Source of the DNA: Flavobacteriales bacterium
GTDB taxonomy: Bacteria; Bacteroidota; Bacteroidia; Flavobacteriales_G; Salibacteraceae
Direction: 5' to 3'
DNA length: 56,091 bases
Assembly (NCBI GenBank): GCA_018609045.1
Contig: JABAYK010000051.1
Location: 1 to 56,091, forward strand
Shown: positions 35,139 through 44,529 of the stretch, piece after piece
How the letters are laid out: each line of letters begins with the position of its first letter
Numbering within the stretch: the stretch's first letter is position 1
The notes under the pieces: model-generated
The model's database searches: none
Seen by the model: only the letters and a program-made list of their open reading frames with translations
What the model was told of the DNA's origin: nothing
Program-made: the position numbers and the translations under genes

Positions 35139-35348
35139 AAATCAAACATCCCAAATCTTACATCCAAAATCAAAAATCTCAAATCCCAAATCATAAATCC
35201 CAAATCATAAATCTCAAATCATAAATCTCAAATCCTAAATCCTAAATCCCAAATCTTACATCCCAAATCCCAAATCATAAATCACACATCTTACATCATA
35301 AATCTCAAATCACACATCATAAATCCCAAATCTCAAATCATCAATCCA
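35139..35348. repeat. Strict 7-bp repeat array, 30 units
   Basis: An ATC preceded by A or C occurs at every seventh base from 35140 to 35343 without a slip, giving thirty in-register units of the form AATCNNA (equally AAATCNN), with the two N positions mostly CC, AT, TC or CT. Two looser units precede it right at the stop of the four-helix-bundle gene. The array occupies all the space up to the conserved N-terminal coding region of truB. The period of 7 is not a multiple of 3, so it was not kept for coding. Confidence 0.9.
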
Positions 35349-35375
35349 AAAATAGACATACAAACAGGCGAGTTA

Positions 35376-36035
35376 TTGCTCATTGATAAACCATTAAATT
35401 GGACATCCTTCGACGCGGTAAACAAAATACGCTATGCTGTAAAAAGGCATTTAGGCTTAAAAAAAGTGAAGGTTGGTCATGCTGGCACTTTAGACCCTTT
35501 GGCAACCGGTCTTTTAATTATTGCCATTGGAAAAGCAACCAAAACCATTGACAATTATTTGGGGCAAGACAAAGAATATACAGGCACATTTACCCTTGGC
35601 GCTACAACACCTTCCTATGATTTAGAAACCGAGATAGACCAAACATTTGATTTGGCCTCTATCACCGAAAAAGATATTAGGAAAGCAGCTGCCAACATGG
35701 TTGGTGAACAACTTCAATTGCCTCCAATGTTTTCTGCCAAAAAAGTAGATGGTAAAAAAGCTTATACCCATGCCCGAAAAGGTGAAACCATCGAATTGAA
35801 AAGAAATTTAGTTAACATCAAAGCTTTTGAAATAACCAAAATAAACCTTCCCGAAGTACATTTTAGAATTCTTTGCTCTAAGGGAACTTACATAAGGAGT
35901 ATTGCCAACGATTTTGGAGAATACCTCAACAATGGAGCCCACTTGTCTGCTTTGAGACGCACAAAAATTGGCGACTTTAAAATTGAAGATGCAACAACAA
36001 TTGAAGAATTTACTTCAACTTTGAGTGATGATTAA
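35376..36035 (+). CDS. truB: tRNA pseudouridine(55) synthase
   Basis: Makes pseudouridine 55 in the T-loop of tRNAs. The 219-residue reading from TTG 35376 contains KVGHAGTLDPLATGLLII with the catalytic Asp 40, the PPMFSAKKVDGKKAY segment and CSKGTYIRSIANDFGEYL. The conserved N-terminus (DIQTGE before LLLIDKP) extends upstream of this TTG in the same frame, but no ATG, GTG or TTG is found before the heptad array, so the true start is unclear (ATA at 35352 or ATC at 35340 are possible non-standard starts). It is followed by an overlapping gene. Confidence 0.9.
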   Translation: MLIDKPLNWTSFDAVNKIRYAVKRHLGLKKVKVGHAGTLDPLATGLLIIAIGKATKTIDNYLGQDKEYTGTFTLGATTPSYDLETEIDQTFDLASITEKDIRKAAANMVGEQLQLPPMFSAKKVDGKKAYTHARKGETIELKRNLVNIKAFEITKINLPEVHFRILCSKGTYIRSIANDFGEYLNNGAHLSALRRTKIGDFKIEDATTIEEFTSTLSDD

Positions 36036-36888
36036 TTCTTATCGAAAATCGATGCCTTTACTAAAGGAGTTGTATGAAGATATTTACTTCATTATCCGGT
36101 TTGTGTGGTTGTTTTTGGCGAATGGTTTCAAGGTAAAAACAGTATTTTTTTATCCTGAATTTCCGAGCAAAAGAACCATTCTTTACAAGGTTTTGAAAGG
36201 CTTAAACTACAACATCACCAACAATCCAAAATTTAATTACCAAGTTTCCATTTATTGGGAAAATCAAACCTTTAGAAAGCCTGCTTCTGAATTGAAAGTA
36301 TTTGATGAAAACACCGTTAATCGCAATTGTATTGATATTTCGAAAATTTTTGTCGATGAGAAACACAAAGAGGTTTTTGGTTACAATACCCAAGTAAATC
36401 CGTTAATCCATCAGGGTAACTTTGTAAAGAAAAACGACTTGAATGCTTTGCACGATGGCGAAATTTTAAAAGGACCTATCTCCAATAATGAAGAAGGCTT
36501 TATCTACCAGATTTTAATTGACAACACTGAAGGAGATTTTGTAAACGATTTACGAATTCCCATTTTTAATGGGGAAATTCCTTATGTGGTAATTCGTTCT
36601 CGTAAAATTGAAGAGCGTTTTGGTGGAGGTTCACAAAAATCAGGTGTAAAAAAAGTAGAAGAGGTTTTCTCTGAAGAAGAAGTTGGCTTAATTCAAAAAT
36701 TTTCTAAATCGATTGGATTAGATTGCGGCGACTTAGACATTTTGAGAGACAACGCCTCACAAAAAATTTACATTGTAGATGCCAACCCAACCACTTGGGG
36801 TCCACCAAAAGGTTTGTCGAAAGAAAATCAGCAAAAGACCTTACAAATTTTATCTGACCTTTTCGAAAAGCATTTTATCAATTCTTAG
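36028..36888 (+). CDS. ATP-grasp-like protein, function unknown
   Basis: A 286-residue protein starting at ATG 36028 (GTG 36025 is an alternative), overlapping the truB stop by 8 bases. A hydrophobic helix (about 15-30) is followed by a domain without a close match, and the C-terminal third resembles the end of ATP-grasp ligases: DCGDLDILRDNA followed by YIVDANPTTWGPP, the Asp and Asn of which usually bind the Mg ions. PYVVIRSRKIEERFG may be the central strand with the nucleotide lysine/arginine. No substrate is suggested by context. Its 3' end overlaps the convergent recJ by 11 bases. Confidence 0.65.
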   Translation: MINSYRKSMPLLKELYEDIYFIIRFVWLFLANGFKVKTVFFYPEFPSKRTILYKVLKGLNYNITNNPKFNYQVSIYWENQTFRKPASELKVFDENTVNRNCIDISKIFVDEKHKEVFGYNTQVNPLIHQGNFVKKNDLNALHDGEILKGPISNNEEGFIYQILIDNTEGDFVNDLRIPIFNGEIPYVVIRSRKIEERFGGGSQKSGVKKVEEVFSEEEVGLIQKFSKSIGLDCGDLDILRDNASQKIYIVDANPTTWGPPKGLSKENQQKTLQILSDLFEKHFINS

Positions 36889-38608
36889 ACTTTTTGATAT
36901 CGCGCACCATCAACTGCAATGATGTTTGGCCCCGCCAATTGTTTTCTTCAATCGTAAAAACAATATCAACTGCGTTATTGGCTTTGAGATATTCTTCCCA
37001 ATGGCCCATTTTAAAAGCAATGCCATTAAACTCTTCTGTAGGGTTATGAATTTGGCGAACGCTCAATTTTAAATGGCTATTGTCTGAACCTACTTTGGTG
37101 GTATAACCTGCATCAACAACATTTTTGGCACAAAAAACAGGGGTTAAATTCTCTGGGCCAAAAGGAGCCATTTGGGTTAAAATGTTGTAAAACTTTCGGT
37201 TGATTTCGCTCAATTCAATTTCGTAATCAATTTCTACTACTGGGGTTAACTGCTCTTCGGTTATGGTAGTTGAAACTTGTTTTTCGAAAGCTTTAACAAA
37301 CTCAGGTATTTTATCTATTTCGATGGTTAAACCAGCCGCATATTTGTGTCCACCAAATTGTAAAATATGCTCGCTACAAGCTTCAATAGCATTGTAAACA
37401 TCAAATCCAGGCACTGACCTTGCCGAACCTGCAGCGACTCCATTACTTTCTGTAAAAATAATTGTTGGCCTGTAAAAGCTTTCTATAACCCTAGAAGCAA
37501 CAATGCCAATTACCCCTTTGTGCCAATGACTTTGATACAAAACAGTTGACTTAGCCTTTTTTAACTCTTTGGAATGCTCGATAAGATTGAGTGCTTCAAA
37601 AGTGGTTTCTTTATCCAATTCGCGCCTTTCGTTGTTTTGAGAGTTGATGAGTTTTCCGAAATCTTCAACATCTTTTTTGGTAGCGGCTGTAAGCAACTCA
37701 ACTGCATTTAAACCACTTTCAATTCTACCCGCGGCATTAATACGTGGACCAATTACAAAAACTAAGGTTGATATATCTACATTACCTTCCTTATTAGCTA
37801 GTTTTAGTAGGTGTTTTACCCCTTCTCGTGAGTAATTTGGGTCGTTTATTTGTTTCAATCCATAATAAGCCAATATTCTGTTTTCTCCTGTAATAGGAAC
37901 AATATCGCAGGCAATGCTAATGGCGGTAAGGTCTAACAAATTAAAAAGCTCGTCTTGTGGCCAATTGAATTTTTGGGAAAGTGCCTGCATCAATTTGAAG
38001 CCAATTCCACAACCCGAAAGTTCTTTGTATGGATACTTGCAATCATCTCTTTTAGGGTCTAAAACAGCTACAGCTGCTGGTAATTTATCACCGGGCCTAT
38101 GGTGATCACAAATAATAAAATCTATGTTTTTTTGGTTGGCGTAATCTATCTTGTCTAGCGCTTTTATGCCGCAATCTAAGGCAATAATGAGCGAGCAATT
38201 TTGCTTTTCGGCTTCGTCAATTCCGGCAAATGAAATCCCGTAACCCTCGTTGTACCTATCTGGAATATAAGTGATGATGTTTTCGTAATAATGCTTTAAG
38301 TAAGAAGAAACCAAAGCTACTGAGGTTGTTCCATCCACATCATAATCTCCAAAAACCATAATGGTTTCGCCTTCTTCTAAAGCAGCTTCAATGCGGTTAA
38401 CGGCGGCTTCCATATCCTGCATTTCGAATGGATTGTGCAAGTCCTCCAGTTTTGGTCTGAAAAAAGCTTTGGCTTCGTCAAAACTATTGATACCCCTTTG
38501 CAATAAAAGGCCAGCATTAAGTGCCGAAATATTTAACGCTTTTGCAAGTTTGTCGATTTTCTCCTGCTCAGGAATTGGTTGAAAATCCCATCTTTTTTCA
38601 GTTAACAT
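36878..38608 (-). CDS. recJ: Single-stranded-DNA exonuclease RecJ
   Basis: A 5'-3' exonuclease of the DHH family used in recombination and repair. Of 576 residues, the first metal motif is GDYDVDGTT (87-95), CDHHRPGD (167-174) is the DHH motif, and GPRINAAGRIESGL marks motif V, with GGHKYAAGLTI (DHHA1 domain) near residue 410 and an OB domain at the C-terminus. Length agrees with the family. The gene is monocistronic, convergent with the ATP-grasp-like gene. Confidence 0.95.
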   Translation of the reverse strand: MLTEKRWDFQPIPEQEKIDKLAKALNISALNAGLLLQRGINSFDEAKAFFRPKLEDLHNPFEMQDMEAAVNRIEAALEEGETIMVFGDYDVDGTTSVALVSSYLKHYYENIITYIPDRYNEGYGISFAGIDEAEKQNCSLIIALDCGIKALDKIDYANQKNIDFIICDHHRPGDKLPAAVAVLDPKRDDCKYPYKELSGCGIGFKLMQALSQKFNWPQDELFNLLDLTAISIACDIVPITGENRILAYYGLKQINDPNYSREGVKHLLKLANKEGNVDISTLVFVIGPRINAAGRIESGLNAVELLTAATKKDVEDFGKLINSQNNERRELDKETTFEALNLIEHSKELKKAKSTVLYQSHWHKGVIGIVASRVIESFYRPTIIFTESNGVAAGSARSVPGFDVYNAIEACSEHILQFGGHKYAAGLTIEIDKIPEFVKAFEKQVSTTITEEQLTPVVEIDYEIELSEINRKFYNILTQMAPFGPENLTPVFCAKNVVDAGYTTKVGSDNSHLKLSVRQIHNPTEEFNGIAFKMGHWEEYLKANNAVDIVFTIEENNWRGQTSLQLMVRDIKKSKN

Positions 38609-38736
38609 TTTTGCGCATTTTCATTTAGGGGGTAAAAGTATCATAAAAACAAAGTTTATTGCCCAAAAACCTCATAATGTAGTTGTTGCATTTTTATTTT
38701 TTACTTTTAAACCTTTTCTATTTTATTGAGGAAGTT

Positions 38737-41700
38737 ATGAAGAAAATTTTGACACTAATCGGGGTGCTCATTTGCTTTTTGGGGTTTGGGCAGTTCGGTA
38801 CTGATGTTTTTACCATTGGAAGCGATAACGCTTCAAACTATGGAGGTAGCTGGACAAACGGTAGTACCCAAGGAAGTGGTTTTTGGGCTTGGACCCTAAG
38901 TTCAAGTGGTGCCGCTGGCCATTATATTGGAGGTACAGGCCAAGGAGGAACAAGTTTTGGAATATATTCAGATGGTTTCGGTGCTTTTGCTTACGGCGAA
39001 AGAAATTTAAGCTCAGACTTAAAAAAGGGCGAAACTATTAGTTTTGATTTAGGGCATACAGCTACCATTAATGGAGAAATTTTCATGCAATTATTAGATG
39101 ATGGAGCTCCAGTTTTCACTTTAAAATTTGTTGGTGGGGGTACAAATTGGTTAATTAATGATGGAGGAGTTGATTTTAGTTCAGGCTAATCATACTCTGC
39201 AAATACTAGTCTTAGCTTTACTTTTACTTATAACGATGATGGAACCTACTCATACACATTTGGAGGAGGAAGTGGCTCAAACTACTCTCCTAACAATACA
39301 ATTTCTGGAATAAATGGGGTCAAGTTTCAAACCACCAATCAAGGAGGGGGGCAAAATTTTGGCATCAACAACTTAGAATTAAAAAGTAAATACACAATTC
39401 CAAGCGGACAAACATCAACCTTAAGCTCAAATATTTCTGTTCCATACATTGATATTCAATTTGGAGGTACGCTTATTTCTCAGGCAAGTAATTCAAGAGA
39501 GTTGACAGTATCTTCGAATGGTAATTTCACTAACAGTGGAACATTTACAGCAAATGATGGAAAAGTAATTTTTTCTGGATCAAACACTATTTCTGGATCT
39601 AGCATCTTCAATAATGTTGAATTAAGCGGAAATGTTAGTTTATCTTCTGATATCAGTTTTTCTAATAGCTTGACAATTACCTCAGGCAATTTACAAACCA
39701 ACTCCAACAAAGTAAGTTTAGGAACCTCTGGAACAATAACAGAATCTGGAGGAACCGTAATCGGGAATTTAGAAGCCACCAGAACGCTTTCTAACTCCAC
39801 AGAAGAAACATTTGGGATTATGGGTATTTCAATTACCCCAAGTTGCGATAACCTTGGTTCTACAGCGGTAACAAGAATAACAGGTACTGTAATTACCAAC
39901 AACTCTTTAACCTCTAGTAGTAGGTATTTTCATGTAAACCCAACCTCAAACGGCAAAGCCACAGTAAAAATCAATTATACTGATGATGAAATAAGCTCTT
40001 TCAATGAAGCCGACCTTAAATTGTTTTTTAGTGAAGATAATATTGCAGATAGTTGGTATAAGGTTTCCGGTTCACCTACTGTAACCGCTGCTAGCAATCA
40101 AATTCAGCAAGATGTAAATAAGTTGGGGTACTTTACGCTGCATGATAACGATGGCTTTGGAGAATCAAGACCAGGTAGTGGTTATGCTTTAGATTTTGAT
40201 GGAACAAATGATTATGTGGCATGCGGTTCTAGTTTAACCTCAACTTTAGACGATTTTACTTTAGAAGGTTGGATAAATTATGATGGCAGTGGGAATCAAT
40301 GGTTTTTCTCATTTGATCAAGGAGGTAATTATAATGAGAGAATTCAAGTGGAAGTGTATCTTGGTTCAATAGTTTTTGGATGGCAAAGCGCCTTAAATGG
40401 TCAGGGATGGACTTCTTTTAGTGGAGGAACTATTGCAAATAACACATGGTATCATGTGGCGGTTACCAATATTAGCTCCAGCGGTAAACAAATTTTCGTA
40501 AACGGAATTTTAGCAAACTCAAATGCAAATACATTGTCTCCTTCTGAACTATCAGGAACAGTAAATTTTGATATTGGGAGACTATATCACACTTCAAGTA
40601 ATCATTATTTTGGTGGTAAAATGGACGAAATAAGACTTTGGAATAAAGTATTGTCTGCTTCTGAAATTCAAGAGTGGATGACAAAAAAGATAACACCTGC
40701 TCATCCTGATTTCTGCAATTTAAAAGCTTATTATCGTTTTGACGAAAATATTGGTTCAACAGTTAAAGATTATATTGGTAATTCTAATGGAACAATTAAT
40801 GGCGCAACTTTTGCAACCTCGGCAGCGCCAACAGGCGCAGATGCTTCGGTTAATGCTACTACTGTTACCGATGCTACTACTTTAAATTTGGCGGCTTCAG
40901 CAGGAGATGACATTACTGTAAATGTAACTTCGGGTACAGCAGATTTGTTGCAGTTGTTTAGGGTTGATGGTGAATCAAATAACAAAACTGCTCCTGGAAC
41001 AATAGATAACATGAGTAAGTACAATTATTTTGGTGTTAAGGCTTTTGGAGCCAATAGCTTGGTGTATGAAGTAGTTTACAATTGGGATGGCCATGCAGGC
41101 GTTACAGATGAAAGCGAATTGTATTTGTGCTCAAGGGCAGATAATGCTTCTAGTTGGACATTAACAGCCGCTACTAGAGATACAGATGCCAACACGCTAA
41201 CTTTGGGCGGACAAACAGGAACAGAATTTATTCTTGGGTCTGGCATTCCGGGGAATGTATTGCCTGTAGATTTGTTAGATTTTAAAATTGAAAACAAAGA
41301 AGGAAAAGCCAATTTAATTTGGTCAACCGTTTCTGAAATCAACTCAAAATCTTTTGAGATTCTACGTTCAACCGATGCCAAAAAATGGGAGAAAGTTGGA
41401 GAGGTTATGGCGCAAGGAAACAGTAATACCTTATCAAACTACCAATATTCAGACAACGAGAAGCTTAATGGAAATTATGCTTACTACAAGTTAAAGCAAA
41501 TTGATATGAATGGTGAATTTACTTTTTCGAATGCGTTACTTTTTGAAATTGAAAACAACATCCAAACAAAAATTTATCCGAACCCAACTGCCGATGTTTT
41601 AACTTTTCAGTTTGGAAACAATGTTGAACGAAACATCAAAATTTCTAACCTTATGGGTGAGAAAATTATGAGGTTGCCTACAATTTCAAATAGGGTATTC

Positions 41701-41793
41701 AGTGTAAATATTGCAGAACTTCCTAAAGGCTTCTATTTTGTAGAAATTGAATCAGGTGGACAAGTTGAAGTTAAAAAAATACTGAAGCAGTAA
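38737..41793 (+). pseudogene. LamG-domain T9SS type A cargo with in-frame TAA
   Basis: From ATG 38737 (signal peptide MKKILTLIGVLICFLGFGQ) a 1018-codon frame runs to TAA 41791, broken only by TAA at 39187-39189 (codon 151). The 867 codons after it are fully open, so no frameshift or second stop is present. Domains: N-terminal jelly-roll-like beta region on both sides of the stop (NDGGVDFSSG before, SYSANTSLSFTFTYND after), beta-helix-like strands, a LamG/pentraxin domain (ALDFDGTNDYVACGS, FTLEGWINY, MDEIRLWNKVLS), and a type A sorting domain (IYPNPTADVL to KKILKQ). The missing codon is probably Gln or Glu. Mutation, sequence error or readthrough remain possible. A surface adhesin or enzyme role is inferred. 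Confidence 0.72.
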
Positions 41794-42456
41794 TTATAAT
41801 TTATACAATTTGGTATAAAGTTTAAACTCTGCAGAACTAAATAATCTTAGTCCAACAGGTTGTGCTTTTGTAGCATGAACCATTGTTTTGGCAACATACT
41901 CAGATTTTACAGCTGCATAATTTCTCCATGAGCCAATAAAAAATGGTTTCAGCAAAAACATTACAACTTCGCCAACCTTTTCGCCAAAGCGCGATTCTTT
42001 GCGGTCTCCCAAAAGAAGAGATGGTCTTAAAACAAGCAAGCCTTTTATACCAACTTTTTGTAATGCCTCTTCCATTTCGCCTTTTACCTTGTTGTAAAAA
42101 ATACCCGATTTGGCATTGGCTCCCATAGCGCTAATTACCGAGTAAGATTTTACCCCATTTTCTTTAGCTAATTCGGCAAAATCTACCACATATTGGTAAT
42201 CTACTTTCTTGAAATTTTCTTTGGTTTTGGCAATTTTTATTGTTGTTCCTAAACAGCAAAAAGCTAGGTCAAACTCTTCTTTTAATTCAACTTCTTTAAG
42301 GCGATCGAAATCAATTTTTTTATGGTTAATTTTTCCTTCAACAGCTTCTTTATTGCGGTTTAAAGAAACCACCTTTTCAATTTCAGGGTCGTTGTTTAAC
42401 AACTCTAAAACCTGTTTCCCAATAAGGCCTGTTGCCCCAACAATTAGTGCTTTCAT
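41794..42456 (-). CDS. NAD(P)H-binding Rossmann oxidoreductase-like protein
   Basis: A 220-residue atypical short-chain dehydrogenase: nucleotide motif GATGLIGKQVLELL (about 7-20), CCLGTTIKIAKTKENFKKVDYQYV, SVISAMGANAKSGIFYNKVKGEMEE with Tyr-x-x-x-Lys (YNKVK), and LRPSLLLGDRKESR. This pattern is that of the HTATIP2/YbjT-like group of cytosolic proteins. The substrate is unknown. Its ATG overlaps the ispG stop by 4 bases, so it is the second gene of that operon, and its stop codon directly abuts that of the convergent T9SS gene. Confidence 0.85.
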   Translation of the reverse strand: MKALIVGATGLIGKQVLELLNNDPEIEKVVSLNRNKEAVEGKINHKKIDFDRLKEVELKEEFDLAFCCLGTTIKIAKTKENFKKVDYQYVVDFAELAKENGVKSYSVISAMGANAKSGIFYNKVKGEMEEALQKVGIKGLLVLRPSLLLGDRKESRFGEKVGEVVMFLLKPFFIGSWRNYAAVKSEYVAKTMVHATKAQPVGLRLFSSAEFKLYTKLYKL

Positions 42457-44405
42457 GCAGTTACTGGTTCAACCCAGTCTCCGTGCTCTTTAATTAAACC
42501 AATGAGCTCATCTACTGCATGCTCGGCAGGGATACTTCTGCGTACCACTTCTTTTTCTTTGTACAAAGTTATTTTGTCAACGCCGCTTCCAACATAACCA
42601 TAATCGGCATCAGCCATTTCGCCGGGTCCGTTTACTATGCAACCCATAATACCAATTTTAATGCCTTTTAGGTGATTGGTAACGCTTCTAATTTTTGCAG
42701 TAGTTTCTTGTAAATCGAACAGCGTTCTACCGCACGAAGGACAAGAAATATATTCTGTTTTCGAAATTCTAGTTCTCGTGGCTTGCATGATGCCAAATGC
42801 AGTTGAAGTAATTAGTTTTTGTCCACCAACATTTTGAGCATCAATCCAAAGTCCATCTCCTAAACCATCAACCATTAAGCTACCAAAATCTGTAGAGGCA
42901 TAAAGCATAAATTGATCGGCAGAGATGTTGGAATAATGGTATTTCAAAACCACCGGAATTTTTATTTCGTGCTTGATCAGCTCAAATAAAAACCGCCTAA
43001 CTTCAGGCATGGCATGAGGGTTATCTGTGGTTAAAACCAAAACACTCTTTTGCAAATTCTTGATTTTATTCAAGGTTTCATCACTTACGTTAGAAGCATC
43101 AACTTCAACAAAATTTAATTTTACATGAGACTCTGTTGCTTTATCAATTGAAGTTAAAGGATAAGCCTGTTTTTTATTTGGGTTTTGTTGCCAAGCTTCT
43201 AAATTTTGAATCAAGCCTAATGTTCCAGGTATTTCAAAATTGATTTGATGGTTTCCCAAAAAAACAAAATCTGCCGCAGCATCGTTGATGTTCCATTTAT
43301 CTAGAGGTACTGAGTAGTTATATCCTGCTCCAAATAAAGTTGCAGCAGTAATTTTTTCTGCATTGGATAAATCAGCCACATAAATTGGATGATTGTGATC
43401 ACCAATGGACTCTACAGCAACTGTTTTTCTCTTTTTATAAGCAAATGGGTCAAGTGGATTTTCTTCTAAAGCTAAAATTGATTTTGAAGCCTTTCTGGTT
43501 TTGTACCTGTTAGCTAATTCTTGCGCTACAGGAATTTCGGCTTCAGGCTCTTCGGTTAAACTTACGCGAATGGTATCTCCCAATCCATCTTCGAGCAATG
43601 CACCAATACCAACTGCAGATTTTATCCTACCATCTTCGCCATCGCCTGCTTCGGTAACACCCAAATGCAGAGGATAATTCATGCCTTCTTGCACCATTTT
43701 TTGAACCAACAAACGGTAAGCTTGCACCATTACTTGTGGGTTAGAAGCTTTCATAGAAAGCACAATGTTGTGGTAGTTTTCATCTTCGCAAATACGCAAA
43801 AACTCTAAAGCACTTTCAACCATACCAAGTGGTGTGTCTCCGTATCGGCTCATAATTCTATCGCTTAAAGAACCGTGGTTGGTGCCAATTCTCATGGCAG
43901 TACCATGTTCTTTGCAAATTTTCACCAACGGGGTAAATTTTTCTCTAATTCTATTTAACTCTTCTTGGTATTGGGCATCAGAATACTCAATGATGTCAAA
44001 CTTTTTTTTGTCGGCGTAGTTTCCGGGGTTTACCCTAACTTTTTCTACAATACGAGCAGCAATTTCTGCGGCGTTTGGGGTAAAGTGAATATCAGCAACA
44101 ATTGGAGTGTTGTAACCTCTTTTTACCAATTCTGCTTTAATGTTTCTAAGGTTTTCTGCTTCTTTTTTGCTAGGTGCTGTTATTCTAACCAATTCGCAAC
44201 CTGCCTCAATCATTCTAATAGATTGCTCTACCGTTGCCATGGTGTCCATGGTGTCTGTAGTAGTCATAGATTGAATCACAATAGGGTTATCGCCCCCTAT
44301 TTTTACATTTCCAATGGTTACTTCTCTGGTTTTAAACCTTGAGTAATCGGTTAAACTATTACAGTATTTTTTGATGTCTGAAATTTGTTGTTGCAGGTTA
44401 GGCAT
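42453..44405 (-). CDS. ispG: 4-hydroxy-3-methylbut-2-enyl diphosphate synthase (long form)
   Basis: The penultimate enzyme of the MEP isoprenoid pathway: converts MEcPP to HMBPP with a 4Fe-4S cluster. At 650 residues it is the long form, with a large insert domain between the TIM barrel (about 20-290) and the C-terminal cluster domain (about 545-650), known from Bacteroidota, Chlamydiae and plants. Cluster cysteines are in CPSCGRTLFDL and GIMGCIVNGPGEMADADYGYVG. Early motifs IQSMTTTDTMDT and RVNPGNYADKKKFD are intact. Undecaprenyl lipid made from this pathway is also the substrate of uppP in the same window. Confidence 0.96.
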   Translation of the reverse strand: MPNLQQQISDIKKYCNSLTDYSRFKTREVTIGNVKIGGDNPIVIQSMTTTDTMDTMATVEQSIRMIEAGCELVRITAPSKKEAENLRNIKAELVKRGYNTPIVADIHFTPNAAEIAARIVEKVRVNPGNYADKKKFDIIEYSDAQYQEELNRIREKFTPLVKICKEHGTAMRIGTNHGSLSDRIMSRYGDTPLGMVESALEFLRICEDENYHNIVLSMKASNPQVMVQAYRLLVQKMVQEGMNYPLHLGVTEAGDGEDGRIKSAVGIGALLEDGLGDTIRVSLTEEPEAEIPVAQELANRYKTRKASKSILALEENPLDPFAYKKRKTVAVESIGDHNHPIYVADLSNAEKITAATLFGAGYNYSVPLDKWNINDAAADFVFLGNHQINFEIPGTLGLIQNLEAWQQNPNKKQAYPLTSIDKATESHVKLNFVEVDASNVSDETLNKIKNLQKSVLVLTTDNPHAMPEVRRFLFELIKHEIKIPVVLKYHYSNISADQFMLYASTDFGSLMVDGLGDGLWIDAQNVGGQKLITSTAFGIMQATRTRISKTEYISCPSCGRTLFDLQETTAKIRSVTNHLKGIKIGIMGCIVNGPGEMADADYGYVGSGVDKITLYKEKEVVRRSIPAEHAVDELIGLIKEHGDWVEPVTA

Positions 44406-44529
44406 AAACGTTTTGAATAGAATTTACAAAGCTATGTATTAGCGCTTTATTAACACGATAATTCTTTTTTGGTTCGTTTGTGTTTGAATTTGTTTAAATT
44501 TATTTCCAATAACAAACAAACTTTACATT

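Noticed and set aside
34753..35348. CRISPR array or diversity-generating retroelement
   Set aside because: Units of 7 bases are far too short and have no spacers; no reverse transcriptase, template/variable repeat pair or cas gene is present.
35122..35375. A coding extension of truB through the repeat array
   Set aside because: The frame is open for some distance, but the 7-base period is not a codon multiple, no standard start is present and the translation is low-complexity.
39502..41793. A separate LamG gene starting at TTG 39502
   Set aside because: The frame is open upstream to 39190 and joins the signal-peptide part beginning at 38737; the internal start would give no export signal.
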